A stretch of DNA of 41,674 nt from Solobacterium sp. GTDB lineage: Bacteria > Bacillota_I > Bacilli_A > Erysipelotrichales > Erysipelotrichaceae. Below, one piece after another: positions 31,148-39,002 of this stretch. A model generated the notes under the pieces. It saw only the letters and a program-made list of their open reading frames with translations. It did no database searches and was not told the DNA's origin. The first letter of the stretch is position 1; every line of letters begins with the position of its first letter. Position numbers and translations under genes: made by a program. The stretch is taken from the NCBI GenBank assembly GCA_017421125.1, contig JAFOMZ010000220.1:1-41674 (forward strand), written 5' to 3'.

Positions 31148-32701
31148 ATGAGTCCTATACTTGCCGTCATTCTTGCCGGTGTTGTTGGCATCGTGATCGG
31201 CATCGTCATCATGAAGATGGCAAGCAGTGCCGGTCTGGACCGCGCAAAGCTGCAGGCCCAGACGATTCTGGAAGAATCTAACGCCAAAGCAGAGAACATT
31301 GTACGTCAGGCAGAACTTGACGGTAAACAACAAGTCTATGAGATGAAGGAAAGAGCTGAACGGGAACTAAAGGGTCAGAGAAACAAGATCCAGCAGACCG
31401 AGAATAAGCTTTTGCGTCGAGAAGACAGTTTGAATTTCAGAGAAGAAAACCTCAACTCGAAAGAGAAAAAACTGGAACAGAAGACAAAGACTGTTGAAGA
31501 TGAGCTTGCGAACATCGACAAGATGCAGGCTGAATTGCAGAGTAAGATCAGTGAACAGATGACAGTTCTGGAAAATGTAGCCAGACTGTGTCAGGAAGAC
31601 GCCAGGAAACAGCTGATGGATGCTGTGGCAAAGAAATGTGAAAAGGATATCGGAGAATATCTGCACGAGCAGGATGAGATCGCTCAGGAAAAAGCAGCTC
31701 AGAATGCAAGGAACATTATCGCAACCGCGATCCAGCGCTATTCCCAGGATGAGACGATCGAACGTACAGTATCCGTCGTTACACTGCCCAGTGAAGACAT
31801 GAAGGGCAGGATCATCGGACGTGAAGGCAGAAACATCAAAGCAATCGAACAGGCGACAGGCGTTGACCTGATCATCGATGATACACCGGATGTGATCACT
31901 GTTTCCTGCTTTGACCCGATCCGCCGTGAGATCGCAAGACAGTCACTGGAGACATTGATGAAAGACGGCAGGATCCAGCCGGGAAGGATCGAAGATGTCG
32001 TTGCGAAAGTAACGAAAGAAATGGATGAGACCGTTCAGAGGATCGGTGAAGAGGCGATCTTCAAGCTCAGCATCGGGCGCATGAACAAAGAACTGGTCAA
32101 ACTCCTCGGAAGACTGCGCTTCCGTTACAGCTATGGTCAGAACGTACTGGAACATTCCATGGAAGTGGCAGTGTTTACAGGCATTATGGCTGCTGAGCTG
32201 GGCCTGAACCAGAGCCTGGCAAAGCGTGCTGGACTGCTTCATGATATCGGCAAAGCGATTGACTTTGAACAGGAAGGCTCACATGTTGAGCTTGGCGCGA
32301 AGGTTGCCAAGAAATACGGTGAGAACTCGATCGTCGTCAATTCGATCGAATCACATCATGGCGACGTGATGGCCTCGGATATCATTGCCGAGCTGGTAGC
32401 TGCCGCAGATACACTGTCTGCCGCAAGACCCGGCGCAAGATATGAGTCCATGGAAAACTATATCGAACGTCTGGAACAGCTCGAAACGATCGCCCAGAGC
32501 TATGACGGTGTCGAAAAGGCATATGCGATCCAGGCAGGCCGTGAGATCAGAGTCCTGGTGCAGCCGGACAAGATCGATGACATGTCCATGGTGAAGGTCG
32601 CTCATGACCTCAAGGAGCGCATCCAGAATGAACTGACATATCCGGGACAGATCAAGGTAACTCTGATCCGTGAAGTCAGAGTCCAGGAACTCGCACAGTA
32701 A
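31148..32701 (+). CDS. rny: Ribonuclease Y
   Basis: A 517-residue membrane-tethered endoribonuclease that starts decay of many mRNAs in Firmicutes. Order: an N-terminal membrane helix (about 2-22), a long Glu/Lys/Gln-rich coiled coil (about 28-150), a KH RNA-binding domain (GRIIGREGRNIKAIEQATG near 218) and an HD domain with LLHDIGKA near 363. I chose ATG at 31148 because TGGAGG precedes it; an upstream TTG would include that site in the gene. It follows recA and precedes miaB at a distance, as in many Firmicutes, but here three genes intervene before miaB. Confidence 0.97.
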   Translation: MSPILAVILAGVVGIVIGIVIMKMASSAGLDRAKLQAQTILEESNAKAENIVRQAELDGKQQVYEMKERAERELKGQRNKIQQTENKLLRREDSLNFREENLNSKEKKLEQKTKTVEDELANIDKMQAELQSKISEQMTVLENVARLCQEDARKQLMDAVAKKCEKDIGEYLHEQDEIAQEKAAQNARNIIATAIQRYSQDETIERTVSVVTLPSEDMKGRIIGREGRNIKAIEQATGVDLIIDDTPDVITVSCFDPIRREIARQSLETLMKDGRIQPGRIEDVVAKVTKEMDETVQRIGEEAIFKLSIGRMNKELVKLLGRLRFRYSYGQNVLEHSMEVAVFTGIMAAELGLNQSLAKRAGLLHDIGKAIDFEQEGSHVELGAKVAKKYGENSIVVNSIESHHGDVMASDIIAELVAAADTLSAARPGARYESMENYIERLEQLETIAQSYDGVEKAYAIQAGREIRVLVQPDKIDDMSMVKVAHDLKERIQNELTYPGQIKVTLIREVRVQELAQ

Positions 32702-32712
32702 AATCGAACACA

Positions 32713-32750
32713 TGACAAAAAAAATGCAGATCACTGATCTGCATTTTTGT
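32713..32750. terminator. Bidirectional terminator between rny and the ABC exporter
   Basis: AAAATGCAGATC (32721-32732) and GATCTGCATTTT (32736-32747) form a perfect 12-bp stem with an ACT loop. T-runs follow on both strands; the one read on the minus strand is eight T long. Confidence 0.92.
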
Positions 32751-32766
32751 TGGGAATAACAGGAAT

Positions 32767-34533
32767 TCAGATCTCAAGGATACCGTTCCACAGGCGCCAA
32801 TAGGTACCTTTTTTGCTGAGCAGTTCCTCGTGCGTTCCTTCTTCTTCGATACCGTCCTTGCCGAGCACCAGGATCCTGTCAGCGTCCTTGACCGTCGTCA
32901 GCCTGTGCGCGATCGTCAGTGTGGTTCTGCCCTCGGAGAGCTTTTCCAGGCTCTGTTCGATCAGTACTTCACTCTCATTGTCAAGGGCACTTGTCGCTTC
33001 ATCCAGCAGCAGGATCGGCGGGTTCTTCAGGAAGACACGGGCGATGGAGATCCGCTGCTTCTGGCCGCCCGATAATTTGATGCCGCGTTCACCAACATAC
33101 GAATCATAGCCTTCAGGAAGCTGACGGATAAATGTATCCGCTCCAGCCAGCTTTGCGGCTTCGATGATCTCTTCACGCGTCGCGTCACTTTTGCCGTATG
33201 CGATATTTTCCGCAACCGTACCAGAGAAGAGATATACATCCTGCTGGACGATGCCGATGTTTTCACGCAGGCTCTTCAGCGTGACATCACGGACGTCCTG
33301 ACCGTCGATCCGGAGAGAACCGGACGTAATGTCATAGAAGCGGGGGATCAGTGAACACAGCGTGGTTTTCCCGCCGCCGCTCTCTCCGACCAGTGCGAGG
33401 TTCTCACCCGGTCTGATGCTGAGGTTGATATGGTGGAGCACCCGGTTATGGTCATCGGGATATTCGAATGATACGTCATCAAACTCGATGGAACCGCCTT
33501 TGACGACAAGTTCTGACGCATCCGGTTTATCCTGGATCTGGATCGGAGTATCCATGATCTCGAGGAAACGTTCGATACCGGTTAGTCCCAGCTGGAACTG
33601 CTCGGTGAATTCAACGATCCTTCTGATCGTAGCGATCAGCGTGGAGACATAAAGCACATAGGCAACGAGTTCTCCCGCATTGATCTTTCCGTATACAAGG
33701 AACAGACCGCCGGCAATGATAACGCACAGGTACATCAGACCGTCAAACAGGCGGGTGGACATATTGAAGGCTGCCATTGCATAATAGCGGCTTGTTTTGA
33801 TCTGTTTGAAGCGGATATTGTCTTCGTTGAACTTTCTGATCTCGGATTCTTCTGCCGTAAATGCCTTGACGACACGCTCACCCAGCAGGCTGTCTTCGAC
33901 ACGGGCATTCAGCTCACCGATCTGCACACGCTGAGCCTTGGAGGCCTTTTTCAATCGCATGTTCATATGGACCGATACGATAAACATGAACGGGACACAG
34001 GCGAATACGATCACTGTAAGAAGAACGCTTGCCTGGCACAGGATCGCGAATGAAACGATGATCTTGATTGCCGCTATGAAGAATTCCTCCGGACAGTGAT
34101 GGGCAAATTCCGTTACATCAAACAGGTCGCTGGTGATCCTGCCCATGATCTGTCCGATCTTGGTGTTGGAATAATAGGTGCCGCCAAGCCGCTCCAGATG
34201 GGCAAAGGCATCGGTACGCATGTCTGTTTCAATATAGACACCCATGATATGACCGTGCGAACACATATAGAAATAGGCGGCTGCGTCAATGATCCGCAGG
34301 GCAAAGTACAGCAGCGCCATGTTTCTGACCATTGTGACAGTCAGGGCTGCCGGGTCGAGCATGGCAGTGTTGGTCAATCTGCTCATGATCCTCGGCAGGG
34401 TGATATCACACAGTGTCGTCAGAGACGCGCACAGCAGGTCCAGGGCAAGCATACCTTTATATTTCAGCAGATATGGCGCAAATCTGGAGAACAGTTCTTT
34501 CATTGGATAATTTCGGCTGATCGTTCCGCTCAT
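32767..34533 (-). CDS. ABC exporter, fused membrane and ATPase domains (multidrug type)
   Basis: A 588-residue half-transporter of the MsbA/BmrA/LmrA class, exporting lipids, drugs or peptides as a dimer. The membrane domain with six helices spans about 1-320. The ATPase domain follows with Walker A GESGGGKTT near residue 385, Q-loop IGIVQQDVYLFSG, signature LSGGQKQR near 490 and Walker B ILLLDEATS near 510, then the switch His in IAHRL. No peptidase domain is present. It has no ABC partner gene next to it, so a homodimer is likely. GGAGG precedes the ATG. The -10 box (34563-34558) lies in the centre of an AATACTA-N9-TAGTATT palindrome, implying a dedicated repressor. Substrate unknown. Confidence 0.92.
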   Translation of the reverse strand: MSGTISRNYPMKELFSRFAPYLLKYKGMLALDLLCASLTTLCDITLPRIMSRLTNTAMLDPAALTVTMVRNMALLYFALRIIDAAAYFYMCSHGHIMGVYIETDMRTDAFAHLERLGGTYYSNTKIGQIMGRITSDLFDVTEFAHHCPEEFFIAAIKIIVSFAILCQASVLLTVIVFACVPFMFIVSVHMNMRLKKASKAQRVQIGELNARVEDSLLGERVVKAFTAEESEIRKFNEDNIRFKQIKTSRYYAMAAFNMSTRLFDGLMYLCVIIAGGLFLVYGKINAGELVAYVLYVSTLIATIRRIVEFTEQFQLGLTGIERFLEIMDTPIQIQDKPDASELVVKGGSIEFDDVSFEYPDDHNRVLHHINLSIRPGENLALVGESGGGKTTLCSLIPRFYDITSGSLRIDGQDVRDVTLKSLRENIGIVQQDVYLFSGTVAENIAYGKSDATREEIIEAAKLAGADTFIRQLPEGYDSYVGERGIKLSGGQKQRISIARVFLKNPPILLLDEATSALDNESEVLIEQSLEKLSEGRTTLTIAHRLTTVKDADRILVLGKDGIEEEGTHEELLSKKGTYWRLWNGILEI

Positions 34534-34547
34534 GGTGGTTCCTCCAT

Positions 34548-34570
34548 AATACTAAGGATTATATAGTATT
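34548..34570. promoter_or_regulatory. Palindromic operator over the -10 box of the ABC exporter
   Basis: AATACTA (34548-34554) and TAGTATT (34564-34570) are perfect inverted repeats around 9 nt. The minus-strand -10 box TATAAT (34563-34558) lies in the centre. The -35 is weak (TTCGTA at 18 nt). A dimeric repressor bound here would block the promoter; its identity is unknown. Confidence 0.6.
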
Positions 34571-34611
34571 TTCCTGAAAAGTACGAATATACCGACAACT
34601 GTTTCCAATAA

Positions 34612-34637
34612 GAAAAACATGTCCTTTGCGGACATGC
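34612..34637 (-). terminator. Intrinsic terminator of the nuclease gene
   Basis: On the minus strand CATGTCC (34636-34630) pairs with GGACATG (34624-34618) around a 5-nt loop, followed by TTTTT. Confidence 0.85.
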
Positions 34638-34648
34638 TGTTCAGTGAG

Positions 34649-35359
34649 TTAATGGACCTGGCTCAGTTCAGCCTGTGATTCACCGGTCTGATAATTGATG
34701 ACGACACCGGGCTGTACGTTATAGCAATAGACACAGAAGCGCAGACCATCGTCTTCCGTTGACTGTGCTTCCAGCAGGACACCTCTGGCAACAAGTTCGG
34801 TCCCGACGAATACCGGGGTGACACGGTACAGGACAGGATTGCCAGTCCGGTAGATATAGGAAGCGATCATGCCTTCATAGTTCCGCATTCCCATATAGTT
34901 GAGATATCTTGTACCGGTGATCAGGTTCTTCGGATTCGCATTTTCACCGGTCAGGGCATATGCGATCAGGTGACAGCGGTTGTACAGATATTCATACTGA
35001 ATGAAATCATACTTATCCCATTGCCATCCGCTGGGAATGACATCCCTGATCTCACCGCGTTCTTCCTTCGGCATGGTATCCCTGGACACAAGGGCAAACG
35101 CGTATCCGCAGCGGTTCAGGCTGTCCAGTTCGCTGTAGAACTCAAAAGGTCCGCTGTCCAGTTCTTCATCCGTGAAAAAGGGGATTCCGTTATTGATCAC
35201 CGTATACGGTTCATTGCTGTATTCAGGTACTTCTTCATATGCGAATGTGCCGGGATACTCGGGATGGTACAGATCCAGCCTCTTCGCCAGATAAAGACCA
35301 AGCAGAATGATCAGACACAACGCTGCTGTACGCAGAAGGATCCGGTATGTTTTCTTCAT
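34649..35359 (-). CDS. DNA/RNA non-specific endonuclease, membrane-anchored (EndA-like)
   Basis: A 236-residue nuclease with an N-terminal signal anchor (about 7-25) and an extracytoplasmic beta-beta-alpha-metal nuclease domain. The active-site segment is YLYNRCHLIAYALTGENAN with the general base His130; NLITGTRYLN near 145 supplies the metal-binding Asn. In the classic family this reads DRGH; the NRCH form is common in the Firmicutes branch I know, so I do not read it as loss of activity. The C-terminus RFCVYCYNVQPGV is typical. Such enzymes degrade external DNA for nutrition or competence. No competence genes are adjacent. The start lacks a ribosome binding site, and TATAAT lies only 6 nt before the ATG, suggesting a leaderless mRNA. 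Confidence 0.88.
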   Translation of the reverse strand: MKKTYRILLRTAALCLIILLGLYLAKRLDLYHPEYPGTFAYEEVPEYSNEPYTVINNGIPFFTDEELDSGPFEFYSELDSLNRCGYAFALVSRDTMPKEERGEIRDVIPSGWQWDKYDFIQYEYLYNRCHLIAYALTGENANPKNLITGTRYLNYMGMRNYEGMIASYIYRTGNPVLYRVTPVFVGTELVARGVLLEAQSTEDDGLRFCVYCYNVQPGVVINYQTGESQAELSQVH

Positions 35360-35365
35360 AAAGTC

Positions 35366-35371
35366 ATTATA
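35366..35371 (-). promoter_or_regulatory. -10 box 6 nt before the nuclease ATG
   Basis: A perfect TATAAT on the minus strand, followed by GACTTT and then the ATG at 35359. Transcription would start on or next to the A of the start codon. The -35 is weak. Confidence 0.5.
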
Positions 35372-35447
35372 AAACAGCGGATATGCATACTGACAGCCTG
35401 ATTTTCCGGGATATGGGGGAACTGCGGAACTGACAGGAGGGGGATGA

Positions 35448-35543
35448 ATGATGATCAGACAGTCGGTTTTTACAAAATATCACATATGTTTCTTAATAAA
35501 CGTTGGCATTGACAGGATTGAATGTCGGGGATCACAATGCTAA
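35448..35543 (+). CDS. Possible 31-residue small ORF before the ferredoxin gene
   Basis: ATG at 35448 is preceded by AGGAGGGGG with optimal spacing, the best ribosome binding site in this gap. The frame encodes 31 residues (begins MMIRQSVFTKY, ends RGSQC) and stops at 35541-35543. It resembles nothing I know; the middle (HICFLINVGI) is hydrophobic. It overlaps the ferredoxin promoter and ends in its -10 box. It may be a leader or small peptide, or a chance purine-rich run. Another ATG at 35444 in a different frame would give 22 codons with poor spacing. Evidence is the site and spacing only. Confidence 0.25.
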   Translation: MMIRQSVFTKYHICFLINVGIDRIECRGSQC

Positions 35544-35546
35544 AAT
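35518..35546 (+). promoter_or_regulatory. Promoter of the ferredoxin gene
   Basis: TTGAAT (35518-35523), a 17-nt spacer and TAAAAT (35541-35546) with a TGC extension. A perfect TTGACA lies at 35509-35514 but too far from a -10 box to match it. Confidence 0.65.
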
Positions 35547-35570
35547 AATAGCGGGAAGGAGTGTAATTAC

Positions 35571-35747
35571 ATGCCAGTAACAATTGATAAGGATCTTTGC
35601 ATCGGATGTGGTGCTTGCACAGGTGTTTGCCCGGTTGAAGCTCTCTCTCTCGATGATGAGGGAAAGTCACAGTGTGACGGAGACCTCTGCATCAGCTGCG
35701 GTACTTGTGTTGGTACATGCCCTGTTGAAGCTATTTCACTGGACTAA
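35571..35747 (+). CDS. Small 2[4Fe-4S] ferredoxin
   Basis: A 58-residue clostridial-type ferredoxin, an electron carrier with two 4Fe-4S clusters. Two near-identical halves each carry the C-x2-C-x2-C-x3-C-P motif: CIGCGACTGVCP (Cys10, 13, 16, 20) and CISCGTCVGTCP (Cys40, 43, 46, 50). One extra Cys (35) lies between them. The ATG is preceded by GGAAGGAG. It is a single-gene unit with its own promoter and a strong terminator. It points to anaerobic metabolism, for example as a partner of pyruvate:ferredoxin oxidoreductase or hydrogenase, neither of which is in this window. Confidence 0.95.
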   Translation: MPVTIDKDLCIGCGACTGVCPVEALSLDDEGKSQCDGDLCISCGTCVGTCPVEAISLD

Positions 35748-35757
35748 CAAGATCTGC

Positions 35758-35784
35758 AAAAAAAACCGGGCGCCCGGTTTTTTT
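35758..35784 (+). terminator. Intrinsic terminator of the ferredoxin gene
   Basis: CCGGGC (35766-35771) and GCCCGG (35772-35777) form a perfect GC-rich palindrome flanked by an A-run and a T-run; because both runs are present it would also work on the other strand. Confidence 0.92.
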
Positions 35785-35809
35785 AATTTCTTTTCAAGTG
35801 TTGTTATGG

Positions 35810-35815
35810 CATAAT
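35810..35815 (+). promoter_or_regulatory. Extended -10 box 8 nt before the miaB ATG
   Basis: CATAAT with a TGG-type extension (ATGG immediately before), followed by ATTTGTCT and then ATG at 35824. The transcription start would fall within about 2 nt of the start codon. No ribosome binding site is present. Confidence 0.45.
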
Positions 35816-35823
35816 ATTTGTCT

Positions 35824-37278
35824 ATGAAGAAGAGTATAGTAAATCTGCCCGACCAGAAAAGTGCCGGCAGAAGAAATCTGAAGGCGATCGCAGAACACCT
35901 GGATTTTGAAATGCCGCAGCATCTCTCTGATCTTGGTGAAGGACGCTCCTACTATGTCCGTACATACGGCTGCCAGGCAAATGTACGTGACGGAGAGACG
36001 ATCAGCGGACTGCTGGAAGAAATGCATTTCCATCCCGCCAACAGCGAGGAGGATGCTGATCTGCTGATCTTCAATACATGCGCGATCCGCAAGGCTGCGG
36101 AAGACCATGTACTCGGAGAGATCGGCAATCTCAAGCCTTTGAAAACAAAACATCCGGAAAAGATCTTTGCTGTATGCGGCTGTATGGCCCAGGAGGAAGG
36201 GATCGTCCGTGATCTGATCGAGAAATACCCCCAGGTCGACCTGGTGTTCGGTACACATAACCTGCATGAACTGCCGGAACTGCTGGAAGCTGTTATGAAA
36301 GGTGAACGCAGGATCGCTGTCTATTCCGAAGAGGGCAAGATCATTGAAGGTCTGCCTTCAAGGCGTATCAAGCCCTACAAAGCATTTGTCAATATTATGT
36401 ACGGATGCGATAAGTTCTGCACTTACTGCATCGTACCGTATACGAGAGGCAAACAGCGTTCCCGCCGCATGGAAGATATCCTGCGGGAGATCCGCACGTT
36501 CAAAGAACAGGGCGGCAGGGAAATACAGCTGCTCGGCCAGAACGTCAATGCCTATGGAAAAGATCTCGGTATGGAAGACGGTTTTACAAAGCTCCTGGAA
36601 GCCTGTGCTGAGACCGGCATCGACCGTATCCGCTTCTATACGAGTCATCCCCGTGACTACAGCATCACGACGATCGAAGCGATGCAGAAGTATCCTTCCG
36701 TCATGAAGTCGCTCCACCTGCCTGTGCAGAGCGGCAGTGATGAGGTGCTGCGCAGGATGAACCGCGGCTATACAAGTGCTGATTACAGGCACCTTGTAGA
36801 TGAGATGAAGGCAAGGATCCCCGACATCACGTTCACGACAGATCTGATCGTCGGATTCCCCGGCGAAACGGACGAACAGTTCCAAGAAACACTTGACCTT
36901 GTGGACTACTGTCAGTTCGATTCCGCGTTTACCTTTATCTTCAGTGCCAGGGAAGGAACACCGGCTGCGAAATTCGAAGATCATCTGAGCCAGGATGTCA
37001 AAAAAGAGCGTCTGCAGATGCTGAATGACAGGATCGGCCTGTATGCAAAAAAGAATAACGACGCATATGTCGGAAGGACATTGAAGATACTGTGTGAAGG
37101 ACCTTCCCGCAAACGTACGGATGTATTCTCCGGATACAGTGAAGAAAACAAACTGGTGAATTTCGCCGGACATGACCTGAAAGAAGGAGAAATCTACGAC
37201 GTGCTCATTACCGGAGCAAAAAGTTATACACTGGACGGTGAAGCAGTGTCCGGCCATTTGGAGAATAAGGAGATTTAA
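35824..37278 (+). CDS. miaB: tRNA-2-methylthio-N6-dimethylallyladenosine synthase MiaB
   Basis: A 484-residue radical-SAM methylthiotransferase that adds a methylthio group to i6A37 of tRNAs. The N-terminal UPF0004 domain supplies the auxiliary cluster Cys50 (TYGCQAN), Cys86 (NTCAIR) and Cys120 (CGCMA). The radical-SAM cluster is C195-x3-C199-x2-C202 (YGCDKFCTYC). A C-terminal TRAM domain (about 415-475) begins near YVGRTLKILCEG. LHLPVQSGSDEVL and FTFIFSAREGTPAA are family segments. The N-terminal 35 residues before the Cys domain are present in Bacillus-type MiaB too. The ATG at 35824 has no ribosome binding site; a TTG two codons earlier is the alternative. The extended -10 close by suggests a leaderless start. 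Confidence 0.95.
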   Translation: MKKSIVNLPDQKSAGRRNLKAIAEHLDFEMPQHLSDLGEGRSYYVRTYGCQANVRDGETISGLLEEMHFHPANSEEDADLLIFNTCAIRKAAEDHVLGEIGNLKPLKTKHPEKIFAVCGCMAQEEGIVRDLIEKYPQVDLVFGTHNLHELPELLEAVMKGERRIAVYSEEGKIIEGLPSRRIKPYKAFVNIMYGCDKFCTYCIVPYTRGKQRSRRMEDILREIRTFKEQGGREIQLLGQNVNAYGKDLGMEDGFTKLLEACAETGIDRIRFYTSHPRDYSITTIEAMQKYPSVMKSLHLPVQSGSDEVLRRMNRGYTSADYRHLVDEMKARIPDITFTTDLIVGFPGETDEQFQETLDLVDYCQFDSAFTFIFSAREGTPAAKFEDHLSQDVKKERLQMLNDRIGLYAKKNNDAYVGRTLKILCEGPSRKRTDVFSGYSEENKLVNFAGHDLKEGEIYDVLITGAKSYTLDGEAVSGHLENKEI

Positions 37279-37324
37279 CGTATAATATAGGAAACGAATC
37301 AGCCGAAGACTGGAGGATAATCAC

Positions 37325-38989
37325 ATGAGTAAAGTAAGGATTTTTGCGCTTGGCGGTCTTGATGAAGACGGCAAGAATATGTTCATTGTTGAAAATGACG
37401 ACGATATCTATGCGATTGAATGCGGCCTGCGGTATCCTGAAGCAGATCAGCTCGGTATCCAGAAAATAGTCCCTGATTTCCAGTATCTGTCGGAACACGC
37501 AGATCAGGTCAAAGGTGTCTTTATCACGCACGGTCATGAAGATGTGATCGGCGCGTTGTGCAACCTGTTGAAGGAGATCAATCTTCCTGTATATATGACA
37601 CCTCTGACAGCCAGGATGTTCGAGCGGAAGGCGAAGGAAGCAGGTCTGAAGGATCTGAATATACACAGGATCAGAAGGAACTCAACGTTCAAGATCGGAA
37701 AGACCGAGATCCGCACATTCGGAACCACGCAGTCCATCGCAGATGGATTCGGTGTTGCGATCCGTACGGAAGACGGTTATGTCGTCTATACCAGTGAGTT
37801 CATCGTCGACTACGATATCAAGAGCGAAGCATTCAGGTTTGACCTGCTTGATGTCACGGATCTTGGATCAAAGGGCGTCCTTGCCCTGATGACCGAATCA
37901 GTCGGCTCGACCCGTGAGGGACACAGCGCTCCCAATCACAGGATCACCCGTCTGATCGAACCGTATTTCGAAGAAACAAAGAACAGGATCATTGTCAGCT
38001 GCTACAACAGCAACCTCTACCGTGTCATCGAACTGGTAGAACTGGCAAATAAATACAACCGCAAGGTCATGATCTATGATGAGGAACTGCGCAACCTGAT
38101 GAAAGATATGGCTGCCCTGGGATACTACAGGATCCCGGCAGGCCTGGATATCGTTCCGCAGAACTTCTCAAATGATGCGGAAAACATTCTGCTGATCATT
38201 GCAGGCGACGGATCCAGTATCTTCCGTAAGGTCCATAAGATCGTGACAAAGGAAGACGACATCGTCCAGCTGAGACCAACGGATACTGTCATCATCGCTT
38301 CACCTGCAGTGCCGGGTACCGAACGCGGCGCGGCAGGTATGGAAGATGAAATGTACAAGGAAACATCCCGGGTACACGGGATCGATTCCAAGCGTACATT
38401 CTCAATGCACGCGTCCATCGAAGACCTGAAGATGATGATCTATCTGCTCAATCCGCAGTACTATATCCCTGTTAAAGGTGAATACAGACAACTGATATCC
38501 AATGCGAATATCGCACTCGATATGGGATATCCGGCAAACAACATTATCGTGCTTGACAACGGACAGGTCGCAACGATCGAAAACGGCCAGCTGAAACGCG
38601 GGTATGATTCTGTGCCTGTAGGCGATATACTGGTAGACGGCAACGATTCCCTTGACGCTTCAGGTATGGTCCTGAAAGACCGTGAACTGCTCTCGACTGA
38701 CGGCGCGATCGTAGTCGGCATCGTGATCAACCATATGACCAAAGAGATCATTGGCGGACCTGACGTACAGTCACGCGGCGTGATCTACCTGAAAGATGCC
38801 GATTATATTATTAAGGAGATCGGCAATATCATGGAGCGCACGATCGATGAAGCTGTAGAAGCGGATCGTTATGACAACCTGCAGTGCCGTGCTGAGGCAA
38901 GAGAAAAGATCAGCAGGTATGTTCTGAAAGAGACCGGCAAGCATCCGATGATCCTGCCGGCAATCGTGGAAATCAATACAACAGATTAG
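37325..38989 (+). CDS. rnjB: RNase J2-like protein, several catalytic residues replaced
   Basis: A 554-residue beta-CASP metallo-beta-lactamase-fold RNase J protein. Fold landmarks are RIFALGGLDEDGKNMF, FITHGHEDVIGAL near residue 67, SIADGFG, IIVSCYNSNLYRV and PVKGEYRQL near 375. Compared with the RNase J1 metal site, HGHEDHIG has become HGHEDVIG (Val74 for His), the NHSIPDS-like segment reads TTQSIADG (Gln for His), the DSTNAE-like segment reads TESVGS and VHGEYR reads VKGEYR (Lys for His). I infer weak or no nuclease activity and a J2-type role as partner of a J1 encoded elsewhere. The neighbour of B. subtilis rnjB is spoIIIE, as here. GGAGG precedes the ATG, which is 46 bp after miaB. Confidence 0.85.
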   Translation: MSKVRIFALGGLDEDGKNMFIVENDDDIYAIECGLRYPEADQLGIQKIVPDFQYLSEHADQVKGVFITHGHEDVIGALCNLLKEINLPVYMTPLTARMFERKAKEAGLKDLNIHRIRRNSTFKIGKTEIRTFGTTQSIADGFGVAIRTEDGYVVYTSEFIVDYDIKSEAFRFDLLDVTDLGSKGVLALMTESVGSTREGHSAPNHRITRLIEPYFEETKNRIIVSCYNSNLYRVIELVELANKYNRKVMIYDEELRNLMKDMAALGYYRIPAGLDIVPQNFSNDAENILLIIAGDGSSIFRKVHKIVTKEDDIVQLRPTDTVIIASPAVPGTERGAAGMEDEMYKETSRVHGIDSKRTFSMHASIEDLKMMIYLLNPQYYIPVKGEYRQLISNANIALDMGYPANNIIVLDNGQVATIENGQLKRGYDSVPVGDILVDGNDSLDASGMVLKDRELLSTDGAIVVGIVINHMTKEIIGGPDVQSRGVIYLKDADYIIKEIGNIMERTIDEAVEADRYDNLQCRAEAREKISRYVLKETGKHPMILPAIVEINTTD

Positions 38990-39002
38990 AATGTGAGGAA
39001 CT

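Noticed and set aside
34649-35359. Loss of the DRGH motif in the nuclease
   Set aside because: NRCH is, to my knowledge, the usual form in this Firmicutes branch, and the catalytic His is present, so I do not report it as degenerate.
35509-35514. Perfect TTGACA before the ferredoxin gene
   Set aside because: The only -10 at a usable distance (TAAAAT at 35541) is 26 nt away; TTGAAT at 35518 has the right 17-nt spacing.
36358-37257. A 299-codon minus-strand frame opposite miaB
   Set aside because: It is antisense to conserved miaB sequence with no family match.
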